From positions 14,936,138-15,000,137 of the forward strand of contig OY783196.1 in assembly GCA_963678675.1 (NCBI GenBank): a stretch of 64,000 nucleotides of DNA. The letters run 5' to 3'. Numbering within the stretch: position 1 is the stretch's first letter; every line of letters starts with the position of its first letter. Below are positions 57,801 to 64,000 of the stretch, piece by piece. The translations under genes were made by a program, and so were the position numbers. The stretch is from Xiphydria camelus. Lineage: Eukaryota > Arthropoda > Insecta > Hymenoptera > Xiphydriidae. The notes under the pieces were generated by a model. That model saw nothing but the letters and a program-made list of their open reading frames with translations. It was not told where the DNA came from and made no database searches.

Positions 57801-60800
57801 AGGTAAGTATTATTTCCCAAATGAAATTAACAATAGGGTTCAATTCTCCAAATGATTTCCAATTGATTCGTCTGTAATTTGAAAATTTCTAATTAATATT
57901 TGCTATCTATACGGTCAAGTAAAAAATAATTTATAATAAATTAATTAACGTTTCCCAAAATCTGAAACTAATTTCCTAAATATCCCCAAACTATTTCCAA
58001 ACGATAGGAGTAATTCCTAATTAATTATAAAATTATTGTCTGCTAGGCAGACGGTGGTCAAAGAACTGTCGCTCTACGCGCGCAACGTGCGGAAAATATC
58101 TAACTAAGGGTGCGGACAGGAGGAAGTACGCACGCGGGAGAGCGCTGATTGGCTGACGGTCTTTCCGCATTCCGCACTCCGCAAGCCTTCCGCATCCATC
58201 TGAACCACGCTTAAAGTAGTATGGTCATGAATCGATTTCCAAGATTTGAATATGAAATAATTATGTATGCAAGCTAATATCAATAGAAACCTCCTGGTGC
58301 AATTTGGGGTAGATTGACCGTTTAGTATGTCTGATAAAAATTAATTACCGAGTAGAAAATAACCCAGAGTCTTATGGGCAAGACACATTTCTTTGGGTTT
58401 GTATGTAAAATCCAAGATTAAAATATAAAAAATATACCAAAAACGGGGAAAAAAAAACAAAAATTTACACCCATTGATGAAAATTATTGACCGTTTGATA
58501 CTTTAGTTATAACTAATTTCTGCTTCTCGGTATTCGGAAATAGCGCGTCGAGTAGATGCGGCAGCGTCGCGTCAGTGGAGTGGGTTCAAGCGTGCATTTC
58601 AGATCTCGTTTTCCCCACGACACACTCAAACGTTTGAGTGTATCGTAGTTTTCTCTACTGGGCCACGAGCCCATTGATAATATGCGTGTCCACACATAAA
58701 AAGACGCTAGTCAAAGGAGGCACATTATTTAAATAATAAGTGAAAAGTAATCAAAATAATCGACTAATACTTATGGTCATAAATTTTATAATTCACAAAG
58801 AGAATTTTCAATTATAAATCATAGTTTTTTGATGATTTTTTTTACGGACACTCAACGATCACTTTGGAGAGTGACCATACTACTTTAAAGTAGGCTGGGA
58901 GCCGTGCTGCCTTCGCGCGTAGTCGGCCGCATTCGGCAATTCTCGCCACTGTTGGCGGCTGGAGGAAAACGAGGGAAATAAATATTTGCTTTTTAATTTA
59001 TCTAACTAAAAATGTTTATAATGTGTTAAACAAGTTAAATAGTTTATGAGAAAAAAAGCATAATAAATCACTTATTTGGAATTCTTAAAATTAATTTTTT
59101 TAATTTTTAAAATAAAAAAACATGCCCAGTCCATCTTTTGCATTAAAAAATATATTACCTATCTAAAAAAAATACAAAATTTCCCTCGCCCGCCAACTAA
59201 GATTTACGCGTCAAATACGTTGCGCGTACAGCCGCGAGAGAATCTCATCATCACGCGAGTAAAGAACGGTGGGACGGGAGCGCGAGTGCTGACGGGTTAA
59301 GGGTAGTCTTGAGCATATTTTATTTAGTCAACCCATTCGCGATATATTCATTGACGTATTATGTTTGGTAAAAAATACTTTTCATCCGGTAATCAGATCG
59401 GTGAAGAAAATGTCTCTAGTTCGGATCTTGTACTATAATAATCCAGTCAGTACGAAGGTTTACCCTAACAAAATTAAGAGAGTTTTGAAATTTGGTAGTT
59501 TAGCTCAGTTTCACATCCTGAGCAGCATAGTAAATTTGCAGAATCGTAGCGATGACAACAGCGTCGCCATATTAACAAAATGGCGTTTAAATCCGGTTTT
59601 TTGCATTATCTTCTTTCCAGCGGCTCATAGGTAAAAGGTAGTTATTATTAAAATTGTAGAGGATAAAATTCTCTTCAAGTTTGATTTAAAACTTTTTTCT
59701 CGAACAAGTCATGTTTCAAGATTGTCTAATTTAATGTGGAATTGGTTATATACAATTATCCTTTATTTCTCCTTAGGGTTACGTTCTCAGTAGTATAGAA
59801 GGACGCGTTGCTGTAGAGTATCTCGACACAACTCCGGAAGCTCAGAAAAAGAAGTATGCATTCAAGTGTCACAGAATAAAGGAAAACAACGTTGAGAATA
59901 TTTATCCTGTCAATGCAATCAGGTGAGAAACATTCTGTCAGAAAAGGTCATTAAAGTATATACAGTAGTTTGTGACCGTGTATCTTCTGTCGAGCGGCGA
60001 ATTTATCAGCTCTGTACTTTTGACTACGTATTATACCGTGTGATTTCGAAGATAGTGATTATAGGCGTATGCGAATGCAAGTAAGAACATGTGGTGGGCG
60101 CATAAGAATCTCTCTGTTGCACATTTCCCTAGACTTGTCCAGTTCGAGTGTGCGACAGAAAAACTCTTATGCGTTCACCCGGGTGTTCTTACTCACACTC
60201 GCATATTGCCTATGATCACCATCCTCGAAATCACATGGTACATATGAGTCATACACACGCGTAGATTCTACAAAGTGATTCCGAAAATAGTAGTCATAGG
60301 ATGATAATATGGACGTCGTGATGCATAACTTGACTAAGCGCCAAATCGCCAATTTGGAGATAATATCACCATCTAGTGTCTATAGACGTAATCTAATTAT
60401 AAAAAATAATGGGCTTATAAAACCTTTATTTTTTTTAAATGATCAAAAACGCTAAACGCTAAATTCTCCATTTACTTCTTGGAATTACGTATTACATGAC
60501 CAATCGCCAATTTCAGACGGGTTTTAGTCGCCTGGTCAACTAATTTCTTCTTAGTACTTTTGATGTCCATATAAAAAAGGAACTCCAACTGATAAATAGT
60601 TTTTTTTCCAGAGAGCATAAAACTAAATGTAATTTTCCTCAATTCATTGAAATGGCGCTTAGTCAAGTTATGCATAACGACGTCCATATGTTATGTAGTG
60701 TTTTGGAGACTATAGGTTACATGTTATTGGCCTGAGGATGCTGTATGATTGGCTGTGACGGCATGCAGTGCCTGGCAAACGCATGGAGAGAAGATTCCTA

Positions 60801-61920
60801 GTACCTGATTTAGGCGATTAGACACTAGGGACTTCCTTCCAAAACGTTTGGTGGACATTGTTCGTAAGTCGTCACAGCCAATTATCAAGGTACAGGCAGT
60901 GTCCAGCAGCGTCTGATCGCCTACAGGATCTGAACTTGGATCTGCAACATAGTAAACATAGTGTATACAATTTTATGGAAGTATAAACGATGAGTATCAT
61001 CGTTCATTAGACGTAGTAGGTAGGAGAGGTTAAGCAGGACCGGCATCTGTTAGTGGTAAAACTCTTCAATCAAGTATTATAGATACGCCTGATTCTTACT
61101 AGATTTTACTCTAGTTCTGGTTAAAATCAGGAGTACTCATCTCAGCTTAAGGGTTTCACCACTATTGTGACAGTTTCCGATCTTGTTTAGCCTCTCCTAC
61201 CCACCATGACCAATCAATGATGACGCTCATCGTCCATACTTCCACAAAATCGTATACACTATATTTGCTACAGGGTGGACATGAGAATACGGGCCATAGG
61301 AATCGTGCGAGTGCAAGTGAGAACATGTGGTGGATGCGGAAGAGCTTCTCTGTCGCATTCACTCCACCTGGTCTAGTTTAGGGAAATGTGCGACAGACAG
61401 GTTCTTATGCAACCACCACATGTTCTCACTCACACACACGATTCCTATGGCCTGCATTTTCGAGTCTACCCTGTGTGTTGCAGATCTAAGTCTAGACCCG
61501 GTATACTCTACACAGTGATACACAGCATATCGTCCTATGATTACCACCCTCAGAATCGTTATGTAGATTTTCAAGTAGAGTGACGATATACATGTAGAAG
61601 TCGAACTAAATTAAATGAAGTGTCTGTTGTATAGAAATTAATAATTAACTTTATTTTTTAGTTTTCATTCCACTTATAATACATTTGCAACTGGCGGCTC
61701 GGATGGTTACGTTAACATCTGGGATGGTTTCAATAAAAAACGACTGTGCCAGTTCCATAGATACAATGCTGGTGTGGCAGCTCTCAGTTTTAGTCACGAT
61801 GGATCTGTCTTAGCAATTGGGGTGTCTTACCTGAACGAAGTGGAAATTCCTCCTGGCGGTACTACAGAAGAAGCTATTTATATTAGATACGTCAACGATC
61901 AAGAGACTAAACCAAAGTAG
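39971..61920 (+). CDS. Bub3: BUB3 mitotic checkpoint protein
   Basis: Five exons: 39971-40168, 40236-40305, 40407-40717, 59777-59922 and 61662-61920. Phases agree, giving 327 aa, about the length of human BUB3 (328). WD40 beta-propeller repeats run throughout: [83 protein letters not shown] and [14 protein letters not shown]. The protein carries BUB1 and BUBR1 to kinetochores and supports the spindle checkpoint; it also shuttles through the nucleus. ATGATGG gives two possible starts. The AG at 39959-39960 suggests the first coding exon may follow an untranslated exon. Intron 3 is about 19 kb, expanded by nested transposons and containing an assembly gap. An AATAAA lies about 115 bp after the stop. 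Confidence 0.96.
40819..41208. mobile_element. TTAA-flanked piggyBac-like MITE in Bub3 intron 3
   Basis: Ends CACGTTAACTGCC and the complement of CACGTTGACTGCC, with TTAA duplicated at 40815-40818 and 41209-41212. About 390 bp. Two internal copies of GTGTTGGTCCCATGGGA, a palindrome, lie near the left end (40833-40895). No coding region. Confidence 0.8.
41215..42310. repeat. Dispersed repeat D, copy 1
   Basis: Three blocks match 62870-63400 in the same order: GAGTCAACAGGGAATTC..., a middle block with TTGCCATACT-like sequence, and TGTACCGGATTGT...TTTCCGATTT. The copies differ at many positions, so the family is old. A foldback (41807-41965) is inserted here. No coding region is recognisable; the class is unknown. 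Confidence 0.65.
41807..41965. mobile_element. Foldback MITE FB3, copy 1
   Basis: TAGCAATCGTGCAAGTACGAG and the right-arm CTTGCACTCACACAATTCCTA are imperfect inverted copies, with inner arms CTCTAGACTTG... and TGTGCGACAGAGAG. Related copies are at 60037-60236 and 61295-61450. It has no coding capacity. GGTTCAAGTCC, a tRNA B-box-like motif, follows at 41967. Confidence 0.7.
42530..42990 (-). repeat. Dispersed repeat X, copy 1 (empty at the piggyBac-like site)
   Basis: The reverse complement matches 50700-51042 continued at 59297-59460. In this copy TTAA at 42646-42649 is uninterrupted, whereas in the other copy an 8.25-kb TTAA-flanked insertion sits at that exact point. No coding region is seen. 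Confidence 0.8.
43000..43650. other. No gene recognised (Bub3 intron 3)
   Basis: Very AT-rich sequence with no clear repeat borders or coding region. It ends in TAA, the left target duplication of the next element. Confidence 0.5.
43651..44735. mobile_element. Harbinger-like MITE with internal tandem duplication
   Basis: Ends CAGCCCGTTCACACGATACG and its complement, flanked by TAA (43648-43650 and 44736-44738). The 3-bp TWA target and the ends fit PIF/Harbinger. About 315 bp containing GGCGCATACATTTAAATGGG is duplicated in tandem (about 43725-43960 and 44040-44275). There is no transposase. Confidence 0.75.
44787..45470. mobile_element. Harbinger-like MITE with CGACT/CGACA pentamer ends
   Basis: Ends AGCTAGGAATCCACTACAC and its near-complement, flanked by TTA (44784-44786 and 45471-45473). 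Both ends carry short tandem arrays of CGACT and CGACA pentamers, and a related inverted pair lies near 44908-44995. There is no coding sequence. Confidence 0.75.
45572..45890. repeat. (CT)n microsatellite containing an assembly gap
   Basis: CT repeats run from 45572 to 45652 and resume at 45853-45889. Positions 45653-45852 are 200 N, likely a standard-size gap, so true length is unknown. Frames reading long Glu-Arg repeats across it are artefacts. Confidence 0.95.
45990..47490. other. No gene recognised (Bub3 intron 3)
   Basis: About 1.5 kb of intron without a convincing frame, terminal repeat or known domain. Confidence 0.5.
47536..50233 (+). mobile_element. pogo/Tigger-type DNA transposon
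   Basis: Ends GGGAGTGGGGCAAAATGGT and the complement of GGGGAGAGTGGGGCAAAATG, flanked by TA (47534-47535 and 50234-50235). The terminal motif GGGGCAAAATGGTAAA recurs inside both ends (about 47905-47945 and 49990-50045). Its transposase is on the plus strand. It is inserted in a palindromic repeat whose arms (47491-47533 and 50256-50308) contain GTCGTAGCACGAG and its complement. Confidence 0.88.
48101..49793 (+). pseudogene. pogo/Tigger (CENP-B/jerky-like) transposase with one internal stop
   Basis: Exon 48101-48917, a 58-bp GT-AG intron, and exon 48976-49793; 544 codons with one in-frame TGA at 49254-49256 just after NAHPGR. The start MVRNYVRKN is the ATG after a likely splice acceptor. The N-terminal psq-type HTH ([18 protein letters not shown]) is followed by a CENP-B-type HTH ([10 protein letters not shown]). 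The DDE core has [20 protein letters not shown] and, after [13 protein letters not shown], the final acidic residue of the pogo-type DD(E/D). The C-terminus is acidic then basic. Apart from the TGA it looks intact, so loss was recent unless the stop is read through. Confidence 0.85.
50234..51038. other. Repeat X (copy 2) and a foldback
   Basis: The second copy of repeat X runs from about 50700 to 51042. A small foldback (50618-50758) pairs CGATTGAAAAAGATAACACTA with its complement. A (CG)n run lies at 50757-50771. No gene. Confidence 0.6.
51398..54442 (+). mobile_element. Transib DNA transposon with RSS-heptamer ends
   Basis: 3045 bp. Both ends begin CACAGTGGGGTATTT, giving an imperfect terminal repeat of about 38 bp. 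The 5-bp duplication is CGTCG (51393-51397 and 54443-54447), matching the GC-rich 5-bp target known for Transib. A closely similar sequence without the insertion is at 55461-55555, with a single CGTCG at 55488-55492. CACAGTG is the consensus V(D)J recombination-signal heptamer. A conserved AT-rich block begins about 30 bp inside each end, roughly where a 23-bp-spaced nonamer would lie, though it does not match the nonamer consensus. The interior encodes a broken RAG1-like transposase. Confidence 0.93.
51960..53945 (+). pseudogene. Transib (RAG1-core-like) transposase, three frameshifts
   Basis: Open from 51960 to 53042 (360 aa), then three single-base frame changes near 53035, 53235 and 53710, ending at TAG 53943-53945. 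The N-terminus has a basic segment with SRPGRPQK. Core features follow RAG1/Transib: an aspartate in KWGCDGAEQ (about residue 286), a C-x2-C in TCYLCGA (about 53180-53195), [19 protein letters not shown], a [12 protein letters not shown] motif (about 53455), an H-x4-H in VHKVLLHG (53675-53692), and the glutamate region [10 protein letters not shown] (about 53742-53771). The C-x2-C plus H-x4-H pair matches the zinc-binding residues of RAG1. The copy cannot make an active protein. Confidence 0.9.
55232..55560 (+). repeat. CGTCGGTT-rich repeat, empty copy
   Basis: In the same orientation as 51345-54640. Starts GTGCCCATACACACAGAATT and contains CAGTTCGAACCGTCGGGTCG uninterrupted, which is the Transib target before insertion. 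Confidence 0.75.
55893..55986 (-). other. tRNA-derived sequence
   Basis: On the minus strand TGGCTCAATTGG matches the tRNA A box and GGTTCAAATCC the B box. They are 52 bases apart, longer than in a normal intron-less tRNA, partly through a repeated CGAAGCA. The putative acceptor ends do not pair, so this is a degenerate tRNA or SINE head, not a functional gene. Confidence 0.55.
56108..56713. mobile_element. Foldback inside E5
   Basis: The left arm (about 56108-56310) with AAAAGTGCAAGTGCAATAA and TGCCGCTAGTGGAAGGAG is mirrored at about 56450-56713. The right arm has about 60 extra bases at 56577-56637, including GATATCTTCGATATCGATAT. No gene. Confidence 0.75.
57493..57707. mobile_element. Foldback MITE FB1, copy 3
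   Basis: TACACCCTGCGACTCGGATT and its near-complement enclose a palindromic element matching 531-748 and 33183-33399. TA at both outer ends is the likely duplication. Confidence 0.8.
58214..59050. other. No gene recognised (Bub3 intron 3)
   Basis: Intronic sequence inside the piggyBac-like element. AAAGTAGTATGGTCA at 58213 recurs as its complement near 58872-58888, so another inverted-repeat insertion may lie between. No coding region seen. Confidence 0.45.
60037..60236. mobile_element. Foldback MITE FB3, copy 2 (Bub3 intron 4)
   Basis: CCGTGTGATTTCGAAGATAG on the left and its complement near 60215-60236 extend the arms beyond those of copy 1. The inner arms carry AAGAACATGTGGTG-like and CTCTGTTGCACATTTC sequences. 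Confidence 0.7.
60310..60686. mobile_element. TA-flanked MITE in Bub3 intron 4
   Basis: Ends TGGACGTCGTGATGCATAAC and its complement, with TA at 60308-60309 and 60687-60688. A 71-codon minus-strand frame fills much of the right half but has no recognisable domain. Probably mariner-related. Confidence 0.75.
60958..61265. mobile_element. Foldback MITE in Bub3 intron 4
   Basis: AGTGTATACAATTTTATGGA and GTAGGAGAGGTTAAGCA on the left are mirrored by TTTAGCCTCTCCTAC and ACAAAATCGTATACACT on the right. Confidence 0.7.
61295..61450. mobile_element. Foldback MITE FB3, copy 3 (Bub3 intron 4)
   Basis: CATAGGAATCGTGCGAGTGC and its complement ACACGATTCCTATG close a palindromic element with AGAACATGTGGTG arms. 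Confidence 0.78.
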
Positions 61921-62042
61921 CGCAATATTATTTTAAAGAGATTCGCTTCGACTACATCATTACGCAGCAGATACATCTGCTTGATCGAACGAGAATTTTT
62001 TTGACGGTAATGAGACAATTCAGTTAAGTCAATTTAAATAAA

Positions 62043-62860
62043 TAATCGTTTCTAAGAAAATATGATCTTTATTTCCTTTCCTTGAAACTGTTCCGTATAA
62101 TGTTCTTTACAATTCAAATGAGCTAGCAAATTTACTATAACGTAGATGAGTGCATACCGTGTCTTGCTTTGAATTTATTAAGGTTTAATTGTTCCTTCGA
62201 TGGTGTCTTATTTATTCGTAGAAAAATGTGACAACACATGTGATCAAATTTTCTCTGTGCGATAATTGCGAACCTGTTTACGGTTCTACAGTTAGGTACA
62301 GCTAATTATTTTGGAAATAAAGTGAAATACGAAGAAATAATAATAATGAGTTTTATTATTTCATAGGGATTTTTAAAGCTATTGTGAGCGGACTAATTCT
62401 AGATGGCATCACTTTCTAATATAGTTAAAGCAATGACGAGATTGCACGAGAGCGCTGTTCTCTGTTCCTGCCCCCTATTCCTTTAGTTGTACATATGGGG
62501 CATTCCATGCCAACTCGAAACGATTTTTTTCCTCACCCTCTGATTTCGTCGCCAATTTCTTCTTTTGTTCTCTCGATTTAAATATACATTCCATATGTTT
62601 TTTCCGATTTGTATCCTTCATAGTTTTCGAAATACGAATTTTTGAACGTTCATTTTAATGCTCAATTTTAGCACATGAGAGTGTATTGAATTTACTATAA
62701 CTCCAAGTCTGTGAAGAGAATCGTTAAATATTAATACATGAAAGTGTTCGTTTTGAATCGTACTTTTCAATAAAAAAAATAGGCTAAAATTTTTTTATGT
62801 AATAATAACAATAAATTCTGCATTTGAAGGAAAGACCTTCGATTTTCTCCAGGTATAAAT
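62043..62860. other. Downstream of Bub3; no gene recognised
   Basis: Follows the Bub3 polyadenylation region. No coding region or clear repeat border. GGGGCATTCCATGCCAACTC at 62497 resembles the sequence near 40790 and may be the start of repeat D. Confidence 0.45.
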
Positions 62861-62869
62861 AATACTTTC

Positions 62870-63400
62870 AAACGGGCCTGAGAGTCAACAGGGAATTCTG
62901 ATTTCTAGCCCTTTGGAGCCAGCTTTTCTCCAATTATTGCAAGAGTCTCATACAGTTCCATATTTTCCAACCAATGATCTTTACGAGAAATTATCACTGT
63001 AATTGGAAAATGTATTTCATCGGTTTGTCCGCAATTATTTATTTTCGCGAAATGAAATAATGTTTTTCGAAATATACTTGCCATACTCCACTTTCCAAAA
63101 TACAATCAGCTTAGACTACGACTCAATAAAAATATCATTATCATAACAATATGGCCGTTGTCGTGTACCGGATTGTTTGCCAGCAGTAATTTTATTATTT
63201 TCCGATTTTGTTACTCTTGCATGGTGGTTAAAATTTCAGGAAATAATTTCGGACCATTTATATGTAAAAAGGGACGGTCACTTTATATTATAATTTTCAT
63301 TTTAATCACGGAGAAAGTAGTGAATCAAATTCTAGTTATCCTTCTCGGACAAATTGAGTTCCACATTTGCCCAGAAGGGGCCACTAGTACCCCCCCCCCC
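62870..63400. repeat. Dispersed repeat D, copy 2
   Basis: Contains GAGTCAACAGGGAATTC, TGTACCGGATTGTTTGCC and TTTCCGATTTTG blocks in the same order as 41215-42310, without the foldback found in that copy. A run of about 19 C follows at 63391-63409. Confidence 0.65.
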
Positions 63401-63409
63401 CCCCCCCCA

Positions 63410-64000
63410 GGGGGCCTGGACTCCATAGTAGCCTAGGATCGTTTAATTTTTATAACAAAATTACTGATCATTTCTAGGGTAAAAACAAAATCTTTGACTC
63501 GGCGAAGACAATGGGCATCATTCTTTTTCATATTTTTCTTCAATTTCAGAATTTCCTAATTTCTCATTAACCTATGCGATCGAGAAAATTGTTATGAACT
63601 GTTTTAAAATATTGTTAGACTGCGCCTTTATTCTTTAAGATTTATTAATTCAATGAAGCAATTTAAACAAGAATTAAACCATAGCTTTTTCCATAAATAG
63701 TGCAATTTATTTGTTCTTTACATTTTGCTTTGTAATACTATATATTTGAAAGTCGACGGAATCGAAATATCTTTTTACACGAACTGTATTATTCACCTAC
63801 GGAATAATGCAATTAATTTTTTGCGTATCTAGTACCTACATGCTTTTCTTTTTCGAAGCGAGTTGACAATACATTTTGTGCTTCTACATATTGTTCTTTA
63901 GATGAAAATTTCGTAATTATATTTGGCAAATTTGATGAAAGCCAGACTCAATTATGATGCTCTCGTCATGTAGAAATGGGCATGTTCACGATTTTTTTTT
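63410..64000. other. No gene recognised
   Basis: AT-rich end of the window with no coding region or repeat that I can define. Confidence 0.45.

Larger units (their letters stand above)
51271..58213. mobile_element. Inverted-repeat element hosting Transib and others
   Basis: AAGCGTGGTTCAGATGG and TGCGGAAGGC at the left (51269-51300) are mirrored at 58180-58213. Inside both ends follow runs of CGGAATGCGGAA-like motifs. I cannot fix the target duplication. No coding sequence of its own is visible. A further inverted pair (GCGCTGATTGGCTG, about 55570 and 58140-58155) may belong to it. Confidence 0.6.
51043..59296. mobile_element. TTAA-flanked piggyBac-like element, heavily invaded
   Basis: Ends CCCGTCAGCACTCGCGC and its complement GCGCGAGTGCTGACGGG, with TTAA duplicated at 51039-51042 and 59297-59300. 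The other copy of repeat X has a single TTAA at this point (42646-42649), giving the empty site. The element itself is short and non-coding, with CTCTCACG motifs near its left end (51070, 51255). Its 8.25 kb is mostly later insertions. Confidence 0.82.

Noticed and set aside
60472..60687. 71-codon frame inside the TA-flanked MITE
   Set aside because: No transposase motif is visible and the start overlaps the terminal repeat itself.

Overview
The window is eukaryotic and AT-rich, with spliced genes, LTR retrotransposons, many cut-and-paste DNA transposons and foldback MITEs. An insect fits best: BUB3 is insect-like, and the copia element has a primer-binding site for initiator tRNA-Met. A hymenopteran such as an ant is my guess, but nothing in the window proves it. 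The only clear cellular gene is the spindle-checkpoint gene Bub3 (39971-61920, + strand, five exons, 327 aa). Its third intron is about 19 kb and is packed with transposons. Almost everything else is mobile DNA.

Left half (1-37771): a nested stack of transposons. A Ty3/Gypsy element on the minus strand (2202-35900, 4-bp duplication CGAC, two 936-bp LTRs) has a large DNA transposon, E0 (2814-28632), inserted in its 3' LTR. The site duplication is TA, and two empty copies of the site lie in the same window. E0 holds a decayed DUF4806-type gene, a truncated copia element, and two further related transposons. E2 (7651-20730) sits in the first intron of the E0 gene. E3 (21831-26485) sits in its DUF4806 exon, with TG duplicated. 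E1 (7708-13472, TT duplicated) has in turn landed inside the left end of E2. E1, E2 and E3 each carry two genes. One is a multi-exon gene whose product ends in a DUF4806-like domain. The other is a tnp2/Transposase_21-like transposase, as in CACTA/EnSpm elements. All ends begin CCCA, make 2-bp duplications, and are followed by dense, family-specific, near-palindromic subterminal repeats (TGACGTCA, GCAATATTGC, TGGATATCCA). A short non-coding relative, N1, occurs complete at 32979-34179 and partially at 1-952. Two solo LTRs follow at 36001-36829 and 36836-37771.

Right half (37772-64000): Bub3 and its repeats. Intron 3 contains TTAA-flanked piggyBac-like elements, TWA-flanked Harbinger-like elements, a pogo/Tigger element with its transposase (47536-50233), an assembly gap inside a CT microsatellite (45653-45852), and a Transib element (51398-54442). 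The Transib ends are CACAGTG, the same as the V(D)J recombination-signal heptamer, and it is flanked by CGTCG. Its RAG1-like transposase is broken by three frameshifts. A second CCCC-ended element with a 2-bp duplication lies at 55646-56939.

How the parts relate: the proposed working system is the two-gene CCCA element. By analogy with TNPA/TNPD of En/Spm, the DUF4806 protein may bind the palindromic subterminal repeats while the tnp2 protein cuts the ends. That is inference. In E1 and E2 the two reading frames lie in tandem, separated by a single in-frame stop region. In E3 the gene order is reversed. E1 has both genes intact and is the most recent insertion in its stack.
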